Assembly (NCBI GenBank): GCA_937872275.1
Contig: CALMSE010000196.1
Location: 1 to 20,515 of the forward strand
DNA from: an uncultured Leucobacter sp.
GTDB taxonomy: Bacteria > Actinomycetota > Actinomycetes > Actinomycetales > Microbacteriaceae
Direction: 5' to 3'
DNA: 20,515 nt
Shown: piece by piece, positions 7,239-13,280 of the stretch
How positions within the stretch are numbered: position 1 is the first letter of the stretch
How the letters are laid out: each line of letters begins with the position of its first letter
Made by a program: the position numbers and the translations under genes
The notes under the pieces: model-generated
Seen by the model: the letters and a program-made list of their open reading frames with translations, nothing else
What the model was told of the DNA's origin: nothing
Database searches by the model: none

Positions 7239-8519
7239 ATGGAGCGAGGGAACAGCGAGGCGACCGCAAGCCCGACGAGCGCACGTCATGGCCGGCTCCG
7301 CCGTTCGAGCAGCTGGGCGAATGCCGGAAAGGTGCTGCTCACGGGTCTCATCGTCCTGGCACTGAGCGGGATCTCCGTCGCGGCCTACGCCGTCTGGGGT
7401 CTCGCGAGCGGGCTGAAGACCATCGATCTCGTCGAGACCGAGGCGGAGGGGGGCGTGGACGCGGTCGACGCGGGCAGCCAGTCCCTCGACGGCGCTCTGA
7501 CGATCCTGCTCGTCGGATCCGATTCCCGAGCGGACTCGGAATTCGATGACGGCGAGGAGGGCGAGCTCAACGACGTCAACCTGCTGCTGCACATCTCGGC
7601 CGATCATCAGAACGCGACCGTCGTCAGCTTCCCCCGCGACCTCATGGTGCCGATCCCGAGCTGCCCGAACCCCGACGGCGGGTACTACTCCGCCATGAGC
7701 GAGCAGATGCTCAACACCGCCATGTCCTACGGCGGTCTGGCCTGCGTCGCGCTCACCATCGAGAACCTCACCGGTATCGACATCCCCTACGCCGGCCTCA
7801 TCACCTTCGACGGCGTCGTCGGCATCTCGAACGCGATCGGCGGTGTCACGGTGTGCCTGACCGAGCCGATCGAGGACGAGTACACGGGCCTCTACCTCGA
7901 CGCCGGCGATCAGGTTCTGGTCGGAGCCACCGCGCTGCAGTTCCTGCGCACCCGCCACGGCGTGGGCAACGGCGGCGATGTGAGCCGCATCAGCAACCAG
8001 CAGGTCTTCATGTCGGCTCTGGTGCGCCAGCTGCAGAGCGCCGACACGCTGGGGAACCCGGTGAAGGTGTACGGGCTCGCCAAGGCCGGCGTCGAGAACA
8101 TGACGCTCTCGAGCAATATGGCGACCGTGCAGTTCATGCAGGCGCTCGCCGGCACGGTCAAGGACATCGACCTCGAGCGCATCAACTTCGTGCAGTACCC
8201 GAGCTTCACGCACCCCTACGAGGCGGGCAGGCTGACGCCCGACTACGCCTCGGGCCAGATACTGTTCGACGTGCTGCTGAGCGGCCAGCCCTTCGAAGTG
8301 ACGGGACGGGGCGAGGCGGTCGTCGACCCGACGGCGCCGGTGGAGGATCCCGCCGCGACGGTGCCGGCCGAGACGCCCGCCGAGGAGGCGCCCGTGGAAG
8401 AGGTGCCGGCCGAGGGCGGCGAGACCCCGGCCCCCACCGGGCCGGTGCAGCTGCCCGGAAACATCACGGGGCAGAGCGCGGCGAACCAGACCTGCTCCGC
8501 GGGCCGCACGACCTACTAG
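7239..8519 (+). CDS. LytR-CpsA-Psr (LCP) family cell-wall glycopolymer ligase
   Basis: LCP proteins transfer glycopolymers (teichoic or teichuronic acids, capsule, arabinogalactan) from a lipid carrier to peptidoglycan outside the membrane. The 426-residue protein has a basic cytoplasmic N-terminus (RHGRLRRS), one membrane anchor at about residues 32-52, then the extracellular LCP domain. Pyrophosphate-lipid binding residues are visible: LLVGSDSR with D95 and R97, SFPRDLMV with R133 and D134, and RTRHGVGNGGDVSRISNQQ with R237, R239 and R250. After about residue 350 comes a Pro/Ala/Glu-rich wall-spanning tail (PAEEAPVEEVPAEGG), ending with a short NITGQSAANQT segment and a lone Cys. GGGGAAGG at 7230-7237 is a purine-rich ribosome site, though very close to the ATG. 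The gene stands alone between two oppositely oriented tRNA-Ser genes. Confidence 0.93.
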   Translation: MERGNSEATASPTSARHGRLRRSSSWANAGKVLLTGLIVLALSGISVAAYAVWGLASGLKTIDLVETEAEGGVDAVDAGSQSLDGALTILLVGSDSRADSEFDDGEEGELNDVNLLLHISADHQNATVVSFPRDLMVPIPSCPNPDGGYYSAMSEQMLNTAMSYGGLACVALTIENLTGIDIPYAGLITFDGVVGISNAIGGVTVCLTEPIEDEYTGLYLDAGDQVLVGATALQFLRTRHGVGNGGDVSRISNQQVFMSALVRQLQSADTLGNPVKVYGLAKAGVENMTLSSNMATVQFMQALAGTVKDIDLERINFVQYPSFTHPYEAGRLTPDYASGQILFDVLLSGQPFEVTGRGEAVVDPTAPVEDPAATVPAETPAEEAPVEEVPAEGGETPAPTGPVQLPGNITGQSAANQTCSAGRTTY

Positions 8520-8548
8520 CCGGGCGGACGGCGCGCCGCTCCGCCCGG
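8520..8548 (+). terminator. Hairpin terminator of the LCP gene
   Basis: CCGGGCGGA (8520-8528) pairs with TCCGCCCGG (8540-8548). The 11-nt loop, CGGCGCGCCGC, is itself self-complementary. The hairpin starts directly after the TAG stop codon. No T-tract follows. Confidence 0.6.
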
Positions 8549-8685
8549 GGAGGCAGGAGCGGGGACGGGGCAGGCCCGAGGGGGCGGGGTCTGCCCGGCT
8601 ACGCGCCCTCCACGCCTCGCTATGCGAGACGCGGAGCCTCCCGCGCGGAACCCGCCCGAGGGTTCACCTCCGCAGTATCCCAGAA

Positions 8686-8726
8686 TGTGATCGAGGGCCC
8701 TGCCTGCGGCAGGGCCCTCGATCACA
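8686..8726 (-). terminator. Perfect 19-bp inverted repeat, terminator of tRNA-Ser(GCT)
   Basis: TGTGATCGAGGGCCCTGCC (8686-8704) pairs perfectly with GGCAGGGCCCTCGATCACA (8708-8726) around a 3-nt loop. Its right edge touches the encoded CCA of the minus-strand tRNA at 8727 with no gap. On the minus strand it is followed by TTCTGGG, so there is only a very short T-run. Termination of the tRNA transcript is the simplest role. Confidence 0.75.
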
Positions 8727-8818
8727 TGGCGGAGACAGGGGGATTTGAACCCCCGGTCGAGTTTAACCCCGACCCTTCATTAGCAGTGAAGTCCGTTCGG
8801 CCGCTCCGGCATGTCTCC
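8727..8818 (-). tRNA. tRNA-Ser, anticodon GCT
   Basis: On the minus strand the acceptor GGAGACA (8818-8812) pairs with TGTCTCC (8737-8731), followed by discriminator G and an encoded CCA (8729-8727). The anticodon arm CTTCA-CTGCTAA-TGAAG gives anticodon GCT, reading AGC/AGU serine codons. The long variable arm contains GGTCGGGGTTAAACTCGACC, typical of class II tRNAs. The T arm contains GGTTCAAATCC. Unlike tRNA-Ser(TGA) at 6805, this gene encodes its CCA. TAGGAT at 8826-8831 (minus) ends 7 nt upstream. Confidence 0.97.
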
Positions 8819-8825
8819 GCGAACT

Positions 8826-8831
8826 ATCCTA
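8826..8831 (-). promoter_or_regulatory. -10 box of tRNA-Ser(GCT)
   Basis: TAGGAT on the minus strand ends 7 nt before the tRNA 5' end at 8818. A weak -35, TTCCGG at 8849-8854, lies 17 nt further upstream. Confidence 0.55.
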
Positions 8832-8864
8832 GGGCACGCCCGCACGGGCCGGAAATCGAACCGC

Positions 8865-10091
8865 TCAGCTTCGGGCGAGCGCGAGCAGCAACTGCAGCCG
8901 CTCGATCGCGGTGCGCAGCGTTCCCTCGTCCTTGACGAAGGTGAAGCGCATCCAGTTCGACAGCAGCCGCGCGGTCGGCGAGCCCGCGGCGCAGAACGCC
9001 GACAGCGGCACGCCGGCCACGCCGATCCGCCCGGGCAGGGCGCGCGCGAGCGCGGCCCCGTCAGGCGCCTCCGGCGAGAGGAACGGCGAGGCATCGGCGC
9101 ACACGAAATAGGTGCCCGAGGGGCGCACGTACGAGAACCCGGCGCTCTCCAGCCCCTCCATGAGCAGCTCGCGGCGGCCGTCGAGCGAGGCGCGCAACGC
9201 GGCGATGTCGGCATCGCCGTCGTCGAGCCCCCGCGCGATCGCGGGCTGGAACGGCGCGCCGCCGCTGTAGGTGAGCCACTGCTTGATGCCGACGACGGCC
9301 TCCACCAGCTCGGCCGGTCCGCTCGCCCATCCGATCTTCCAGCCGGTGAGCGAGAAGGTCTTGCCCGCCGACGAGATGGTGAGCGTGCGCTCGCGCATGC
9401 CCGGCAGCGTCGCCGGCGGAGTGTGGCGGGCGCCGTCGAAGGTCAGGTGCTCGTAGACCTCGTCGGTCACCACGATCGCGTCGACCCGCTGCGCTGCGGC
9501 GGCGATAGCCGAGAGCTCGTCCGCGGTGAGCACCGTGCCCGTGGGGTTGTGCGGGGTGTTCACGAGGATCACCCGGGTGCGCGGCGTCACCGTCGACGCG
9601 AGGGCCTCGCGATCGAGCCGGAAGCCGCCCTGCTCGGGGCGCAGCGGAACCGTCACGTGGCGCGCCCCGGCCATCGCGATCGCGGCCGCGTACGAGTCGT
9701 AGAAGGGCTCGAGCGTGACCACGTCGTCGCCCGGCCCCGCGAGCGCGAGGATCGCGGCGGCGATGGCCTCGGTCGCTCCCGCCGTGACGAGCACCTCCGT
9801 CTCGGGGTCGAGATCGATGCCGTAGTTGCGTCGCTGATGCTCGGCGATCGCACGGCGCAGCTCGGGCACGCCGCGTCCGGGCGGGTACTGATTCCGCCCT
9901 CCGCGCATCGCCTCGACGGCGACCTCGCGGATCCACTCGGGACCGTCGGCGTCGGGGAAGCCCTGCCCGAGGTTCGCGGCCCCGGTGCGGGTGGCGAGGG
10001 CGGTCATCTCGGCGAAGATGGTCGGCCGCGAAGAGCCGTCGGGAGTCATGAGTCCGGTGGCGGCGGCCACCTCCTGCCAGCGCGGGGTCAT
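8865..10091 (-). CDS. PLP-dependent class I/II aminotransferase
   Basis: A fold-type I aminotransferase of 408 residues that swaps an amino group between an amino acid and a keto acid in the cytoplasm. Visible features: LGQGFPDADGPEWI near the N-terminus, YPPGRGVPELRRAI, cofactor loop VTAGATEAIAAAI, NTPHNPTGTVL, VVTDEVYEHL, and the PLP-binding lysine K244 in SSAGKTFSLTGWKIGW, with the C-terminal RFTFVKDE arginine. The overall pattern resembles the YbdL/kynurenine aminotransferase group, which includes methionine aminotransferases and N-succinyldiaminopimelate aminotransferases; the substrate is not decided. Two GTG codons (10097, 10094) precede ATG 10091 in frame. I chose the ATG because TATCCT at 10098-10103 (minus) ends exactly 6 nt before it, the leaderless spacing seen at other genes here. 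Confidence 0.9.
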   Translation of the reverse strand: MTPRWQEVAAATGLMTPDGSSRPTIFAEMTALATRTGAANLGQGFPDADGPEWIREVAVEAMRGGRNQYPPGRGVPELRRAIAEHQRRNYGIDLDPETEVLVTAGATEAIAAAILALAGPGDDVVTLEPFYDSYAAAIAMAGARHVTVPLRPEQGGFRLDREALASTVTPRTRVILVNTPHNPTGTVLTADELSAIAAAAQRVDAIVVTDEVYEHLTFDGARHTPPATLPGMRERTLTISSAGKTFSLTGWKIGWASGPAELVEAVVGIKQWLTYSGGAPFQPAIARGLDDGDADIAALRASLDGRRELLMEGLESAGFSYVRPSGTYFVCADASPFLSPEAPDGAALARALPGRIGVAGVPLSAFCAAGSPTARLLSNWMRFTFVKDEGTLRTAIERLQLLLALARS

Positions 10092-10097
10092 CACCAC

Positions 10098-10103
10098 AGG
10101 ATA
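10098..10103 (-). promoter_or_regulatory. -10 box of the aminotransferase gene (leaderless)
   Basis: TATCCT on the minus strand is followed by GTGGTG and then ATG 10091. The spacing argues for ATG rather than the two GTG codons as the start. Confidence 0.55.
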
Positions 10104-10161
10104 CTGCGGCGCGCGGGAGCGGGGAGGGTCCGAGGCGACCGGATCCGCGCTCCGGACATGC

Positions 10162-10197
10162 CTCGGGCCCCGGCCGAGACGACGACCGGGGCCCGAG
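10162..10197 (-). terminator. Hairpin terminator of the DUF4870 gene
   Basis: CTCGGGCCCCGG (10162-10173) pairs with CCGGGGCCCGAG (10186-10197), a perfect 12-bp stem with a 12-nt loop. It lies 15 bp past the DUF4870 stop codon and upstream of the aminotransferase promoter, separating the two transcripts. Confidence 0.7.
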
Positions 10198-10211
10198 ACC
10201 TGAAGCTCCGC

Positions 10212-10784
10212 CTACTTCACGATCGGCAGGTTGAAGATGAACTCCGGACCCTTGCCCTGGCGGTAGTTGTCGGGGGCCGAGACCGCCGCGAGGATGTGGA
10301 ACACGAAGCTCGCGAGGTAGGCGAGCCAGACGAGGAGTCCCAGGATCCAGCCGACGAAGGGGATGAAGGAGAGGATCACGGCCACGATGGCGATGCCCGT
10401 GCGCAGCAGCGAGAAGTTGAGGTTCGCCACGTGGAACTCGTTGGCGCGCTGGTTGCCCTTGTCCTTCTCGATGATCCAGAAGATGAGCGCCGGGATCCAG
10501 ACGAAGAACACCGACAGCCAGTAGTTGAGGGTGATGGTGCTCGCGGGATCGGCGGGAGCGGCCTGCGGCTGGGCGTAGCCCGGCTGCGGGTACCCCTGCG
10601 GCTGCTCCTGATAGGCGCCGGCGGGAGGCTGCTGGTACGCGCCCGCGGGCGGAGCCTGCGGAGGCTGGTACTGCGGCGGCGCCTGACCGGCGGGCGGGCC
10701 CTGCGGGGGCACCTGGCCCTGAGGAGGCACCTGACCGCCGGCGGCATTCTGCTCGTTGTTCGCCTCAGGGGGCAGCGTGGTCAT
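10212..10784 (-). CDS. DUF4870 domain-containing membrane protein with Pro/Gln-rich N-terminus
   Basis: A 190-residue protein of unknown function. Residues of about 17-80 are low-complexity and rich in Pro, Gln, Ala, Gly and Tyr, with internal repeats (GQVPPQ twice in a row, PPAGAYQ twice, then PQGYPQPGYAQPQ). The DUF4870 domain follows: a membrane segment at 86-105 (LSVFFVWIPALIFWII), the polar stretch EKDKGNQRANEFHVANLNFSLL, and two more membrane segments at about 124-142 and 144-168. The C-terminus ends GKGPEFIFNLPIVK. AAAGGAGT at 10791-10798 (minus) is a strong ribosome site 6 nt before ATG 10784. It has its own terminator and appears to be a single-gene unit. Similar Pro/Gln/Tyr-rich tails occur on other actinobacterial membrane proteins; what this one binds is unknown. 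Confidence 0.88.
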   Translation of the reverse strand: MTTLPPEANNEQNAAGGQVPPQGQVPPQGPPAGQAPPQYQPPQAPPAGAYQQPPAGAYQEQPQGYPQPGYAQPQAAPADPASTITLNYWLSVFFVWIPALIFWIIEKDKGNQRANEFHVANLNFSLLRTGIAIVAVILSFIPFVGWILGLLVWLAYLASFVFHILAAVSAPDNYRQGKGPEFIFNLPIVK

Positions 10785-10876
10785 CGGGGTACTCCTTTAT
10801 CGGAATGGTTGATGTAGCACAAACGGTACCGCAGCTTCGGCGTGCCGGATAGTAGGAATCCTGCGCGCCGGAAAAC

Positions 10877-10918
10877 GATTCGGACGGGGGCGGGTTCGCC
10901 CCCGCCCCCGTCCGAATC
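10877..10918 (-). terminator. Intrinsic terminator of the winged-helix regulator gene
   Basis: GATTCGGACGGGGGCGGG (10877-10894) pairs perfectly with CCCGCCCCCGTCCGAATC (10901-10918), an 18-bp stem with a 6-nt loop. On the minus strand it is followed by GTTTTCC, a short T-run. It lies 42 bp past the regulator stop codon and is the most classical terminator in the window. Confidence 0.85.
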
Positions 10919-10960
10919 CTGCAGGGCCGGTTCCGCTCCGGGGTCCGGCGATGCAGGGGC

Positions 10961-11656
10961 TCAGAAGATGTCGGGGCTCGGGGCCGAGGTCTGCAGGATC
11001 GCGACGTCGGCGTGCCGGTCGAAGCGGTACCCGGTGCCGCGCACGGTACGCACGATGTCCTGATAGTGGGCGAGCTTCACCCGCAGGCGTCGCACGTGCA
11101 CGTCGATCGTGCGCTCGTTGGGCACCTCTTCGGCGGCCGCGTCGGCCCAGAGGCTCTCGATGAGCTCCTCGCGGCTGACGGTGCGCCCCTCGCGCAGCAC
11201 GAAGTACTGCAGCAGCTCGAACTCGCGGAAGGTGAGCGGGGCGGGCACGTTGTCGAGCAGCACGCGCTTGCGCGAGAGGTCGATGGTGACGCCGCTCGCG
11301 GCGCGATCCTGCGGGGCCGCGGTCTCCTGCTTCTGGCGGGCGCGGGCCGCGGGGTCCCCGAGGGCGAGACGCACCACGTCGACATCGCGGCCTCCGACGC
11401 CTTCGGGGGCGAGTGCCACGGCGGCGTAGGTCTCGGCCGCGGGGGCGAGCTGCGCCACGAGCTCCTTGATCTGGGTGACGATGGCGCCGAGCTTCGGGTC
11501 GCCGTCGCCGACGCGGTCGTCCGAGAGGCCGACGTAGAGCGCGAAGCCGCGCACCTCGGTGCCCTCGGGCACGCGGCGCTCGCCGGCCTGCAGCGGCGCC
11601 GGCGACTGCTCGGCGGTGAGATCGGGACGGGCCTGGGAAAGGGTCTGGGTGGTCAT
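10961..11656 (-). CDS. Winged-helix (OmpR/PhoB-type) transcriptional regulator without receiver domain
   Basis: A 231-residue DNA-binding protein. Residues of about 123-214 form an OmpR/PhoB-type winged helix: IDLSRKRVLLDN, LTFREFELLQYFVLREGRTV, recognition helix region NERTIDVHVRRLRVKL, and wing DIVRTVRGTGYRFD. The N-terminal half has no response-regulator receiver; instead it has a compact segment at 35-100 (GFALYVGLSDDR, LGAIVTQIKELV, ETYAAVALAPEGVGGRDVDVVRLAL) that I do not recognise as a named domain, though I believe similar proteins occur across Microbacteriaceae. The start is ATG 11656, with AAAGGAC about 10 nt upstream. A consensus-like promoter lies about 250 bp upstream, so the leader is long; it holds a small ORF and three hairpins. 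The targets are unknown. Confidence 0.85.
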   Translation of the reverse strand: MTTQTLSQARPDLTAEQSPAPLQAGERRVPEGTEVRGFALYVGLSDDRVGDGDPKLGAIVTQIKELVAQLAPAAETYAAVALAPEGVGGRDVDVVRLALGDPAARARQKQETAAPQDRAASGVTIDLSRKRVLLDNVPAPLTFREFELLQYFVLREGRTVSREELIESLWADAAAEEVPNERTIDVHVRRLRVKLAHYQDIVRTVRGTGYRFDRHADVAILQTSAPSPDIF

Positions 11657-11696
11657 GATGATGAAGTCCTTTGTGCTGTCGTGCCTGTGCGGCAGA

Positions 11697-11796
11697 GGGG
11701 CGTCGCCCCGGTGAATGCTGAATGCGTGTGTGGATCCGAGGCCTGCCGGCCTCGGCACAAGGCGCGCAACGAAGAGAAGTGTTGCCCTAGAGCGCC
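11697..11796 (-). promoter_or_regulatory. Three-hairpin leader segment before the regulator gene
   Basis: The hairpin at 11761-11796 begins 5 nt after the small ORF stop codon: two 5-bp stems in line, a 6-nt bulge on one arm and a 10-nt loop. The hairpin at 11736-11755 is a perfect 8-bp stem with a 4-nt loop. The hairpin at 11697-11709 has a 5-bp stem. A ribosome finishing or stalling in the small ORF would cover the first stem. Function is inference. Confidence 0.4.
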
Positions 11797-11801
11797 TCGT
11801 G

Positions 11802-11903
11802 CTACTGCATTCGACAGCACATGACGCAGCTGCCGGCCATCATCATGCCGGTCGTCCCAAAGTTCACCTCGCTGGCGGACTGGGTTCGCTGAATGTCATG
11901 CAT
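11802..11903 (-). CDS. Candidate leaderless small ORF (33 aa), Met- and Cys-rich C-terminus
   Basis: Reading left from ATG 11903 to TAG 11802-11804 gives 33 residues, beginning MHDIQRTQSASEVNF and ending MMMAGSCVMCCRMQ. The proposed -10 box TAAAAC (11912-11917) ends 8 nt before this ATG, so transcription would start almost on it and the message would be leaderless. Third codon positions are mostly G or C, as in coding sequence here. The last 14 residues hold five Met and three Cys, unlike a random product. A shorter start at the ATG triplet at 11846 is possible but lacks a good ribosome site. The position, directly upstream of structured leader RNA, fits a leader peptide sensing translation of sulfur amino acids, as Cys-rich upstream ORFs do in mycobacteria. 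A free-standing small protein is the alternative. Confidence 0.45.
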   Translation of the reverse strand: MHDIQRTQSASEVNFGTTGMMMAGSCVMCCRMQ

Positions 11904-11911
11904 AACGAGAA

Positions 11912-11940
11912 GTTTTACAAATGATTGCCGCATGTGTCAA
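11912..11940 (-). promoter_or_regulatory. Promoter of the regulator/small ORF transcript
   Basis: On the minus strand, a perfect -35 TTGACA (11940-11935), a 17-nt spacer and -10 TAAAAC (11917-11912). The area is clearly more A/T-rich than its surroundings. It is the only perfect -35 box noted in the window. Predicted start of transcription is near 11905. Confidence 0.65.
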
Positions 11941-11976
11941 GTCGGAGGTGGAAGAATCGCCGACTCGACCCGTGAT

Positions 11977-12612
11977 TCAGCCGACGGTGCCGTAGAGCCG
12001 ATCTCCGGCGTCGCCCAGCCCGGGCACGATGTAGGCGTGCTCGTTCAGCCCCTCGTCGAGGGCGCCCAGCACGAGCGTCACCTGCCGCTCGCCCGCGGCA
12101 CGGCGGATCGCCTCGACCCCCTCCGGGGTGCCGAGGATGCAGACCGCGGTGACGTCGTCGGCGCCCCGGGCGAAGAGGAAGTCGATGGCCGCGGCGAGCG
12201 ATCCGCCCGTCGCGAGCATGGGGTCGAGCACGAAGCACTGGCGCCCCGCGAGCGATTCGGGCAGCCGCTCGGCGTAGGTCGTCGGCTGCAGCGTCTCCTC
12301 GTCGCGGGCCATGCCGAGGAACCCGACCTCGGCGGTCGGCAGCAGCTTCACCATGCCCTCGAGCATGCCGAGGCCGGCGCGCAGGATCGGCACGACGATC
12401 GGCACCGGATCGCTGAGGCGCACTCCGACGGTCGGCACCACGGGGGTCTCGATCTCGATCGGCCGCACCCGCACCTCCCGGGTCGCCTCGTAGGCGAGCA
12501 GCGTCATGAGCTCCTCGACCAGCTGCCGGAAGATCGGCGGGGGTGTCAGCCGGTTGCGCAGAACCGTAAGCTTGTGGGTGATCAGCGGGTGATCCGCAGT
12601 GATGACGCGCAT
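11977..12612 (-). CDS. upp: Uracil phosphoribosyltransferase
   Basis: This salvage enzyme makes UMP from uracil and PRPP. Its 211 residues are the typical length (E. coli 208). The N-terminus [20 protein letters not shown] matches the family. Visible sites: [14 protein letters not shown] near residues 74-87, the PRPP loop DPMLATGGS at 130-138, and the C-terminal uracil pocket [24 protein letters not shown] at 12619-12624 (minus) ends 6 nt before ATG 12612 and no Shine-Dalgarno is present, so the mRNA is probably leaderless. It is divergent from tadA with 84 bp between the starts. Both genes concern nucleobase chemistry, but no direct functional link follows. Confidence 0.96.
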   Translation of the reverse strand: MRVITADHPLITHKLTVLRNRLTPPPIFRQLVEELMTLLAYEATREVRVRPIEIETPVVPTVGVRLSDPVPIVVPILRAGLGMLEGMVKLLPTAEVGFLGMARDEETLQPTTYAERLPESLAGRQCFVLDPMLATGGSLAAAIDFLFARGADDVTAVCILGTPEGVEAIRRAAGERQVTLVLGALDEGLNEHAYIVPGLGDAGDRLYGTVG

Positions 12613-12618
12613 GGGTCA

Positions 12619-12624
12619 AGCTTA
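12619..12624 (-). promoter_or_regulatory. -10 box of upp (leaderless)
   Basis: TAAGCT on the minus strand is followed by TGACCC and then ATG 12612. Confidence 0.5.
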
Positions 12625-12696
12625 GGCGCTGCGCGGGCCGCGGCCCGCGACCGCGAGGCGCCGTCGACGCACCCCGGAACCGTGAGGAGGCCGCCC

Positions 12697-13170
12697 GTGA
12701 CCCCCGTGCCGCCCGATGCCCGGGAGCTCTCCCTCATGGGGCTCGCGCTCGACGAGGCGCGTCGGGCCGGTGCGGAGGGAGAGATCCCCGTGGGCGCCGT
12801 GATCACGGGACCCGAGGGCGCCGTGATCGCGGTGGGCCGCAACGCGCGCGAGGCGAGCCACGACCCGACCGGGCACGCCGAGGTGGTGGCGATCCGCCGC
12901 GCCGCCGAAGCGCTCGGCGACCGGGTGCTCGGCGACTGCACGCTCGTCGTCACCCTCGAGCCGTGCGCCATGTGCGCGGGGGCGATCCTCGCGGCGCGGC
13001 TGCCCCGGCTCGTGTTCGGCGCCTGGGACGAGAAGGCGGGCGCGGCGGGCAGCGTCTACGACCTGCTGCGCGACGGGCGCCTGCCGCACCCCGTGCCCGA
13101 GGTCGTCGGCGGGGTGCGCGCCGGAGAGTGCGCCGAACTGCTCGAGGCGTTCTTCCGCGCGCGTCGCTAG
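12697..13170 (+). CDS. tadA: tRNA-specific adenosine deaminase (A34 to inosine)
   Basis: A zinc deaminase that changes the wobble adenosine of tRNA-Arg(ACG) to inosine, allowing it to read CGU, CGC and CGA. The 157-residue product has the zinc ligands and catalytic glutamate in GHAEVVAIRRAA (H60, E62) and TLEPCAMCAGA (C90, C93). The C-terminal KAGAAGSVYDLLRDGRLPHPVPEV matches the TadA family rather than free-nucleoside deaminases. The start is GTG 12697, because GAGGAGG (12684-12690) sits 6 nt upstream; ATG 12736 would remove part of the first helix. The open frame extends far upstream but runs antisense to upp. Dispersed repeat copy B lies 6 bp past the stop codon. Confidence 0.95.
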   Translation: MTPVPPDARELSLMGLALDEARRAGAEGEIPVGAVITGPEGAVIAVGRNAREASHDPTGHAEVVAIRRAAEALGDRVLGDCTLVVTLEPCAMCAGAILAARLPRLVFGAWDEKAGAAGSVYDLLRDGRLPHPVPEVVGGVRAGECAELLEAFFRARR

Positions 13171-13176
13171 TCGAGC

Positions 13177-13225
13177 CCCGGCCAGGCGCTGGAGCGAAGC
13201 ATCGCTTCGCGCGCTGTTGCCGCCG
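13177..13225 (+). repeat. Dispersed hairpin repeat, copy B
   Basis: It matches copy A (6979-7027, opposite strand) at 42 of 49 positions. The centre is GCGAAGC (13194-13200), loop ATC, GCTTCGC (13204-13210). The element begins 6 bp after the tadA stop codon and lies in the tadA/CDF-domain convergent gap, where it might also serve as a terminator. The 24 bases at 13187-13210 match 22 of 24 bases, on the opposite strand, of a stretch inside pgm (1288-1311). Confidence 0.75.
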
Positions 13226-13280
13226 AGATCGCGGAGGCGATTCGGCCCGCCGACCTCGCAACGGGTGAGACCATACGGAA

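Larger units (their letters stand above)
11657..11976 (-). other. Long leader and promoter region of the winged-helix regulator
   Basis: This 320-bp gene-poor stretch lies between upp and the regulator, both on the minus strand. In transcription order it contains the promoter (11912-11940), a candidate 33-codon small ORF (11802-11903), then three possible hairpins: GGCGC/GCAAC pairing with GTTGC/GCGCC with a 6-nt bulge (11761-11796), CCGAGGCC with GGCCTCGG (11736-11755), and GGGGC with GCCCC (11697-11709). The regulator ribosome site follows. The layout of small ORF, stems and then regulator gene resembles a translation-dependent control region. No known riboswitch was recognised. Confidence 0.5.

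Noticed and set aside
7193..7549. GTG open frame overlapping the start of the LCP gene
   Set aside because: Basic, low-complexity product in a shifted frame of clear LCP coding sequence.
10092..10097. GTG codons as aminotransferase start
   Set aside because: They lie directly against the -10 box, too close to a plausible transcription start; ATG 10091 fits the 6-nt spacing.
11897..11899. Second ATG four bases inside the small-ORF start region
   Set aside because: It opens a different frame that stops after 11 codons, and no composition signal supports it over the 33-codon frame.
13171..13280. Small gene between tadA and the CDF-domain gene
   Set aside because: No start with a ribosome site; the stretch is explained by dispersed repeat copy B.
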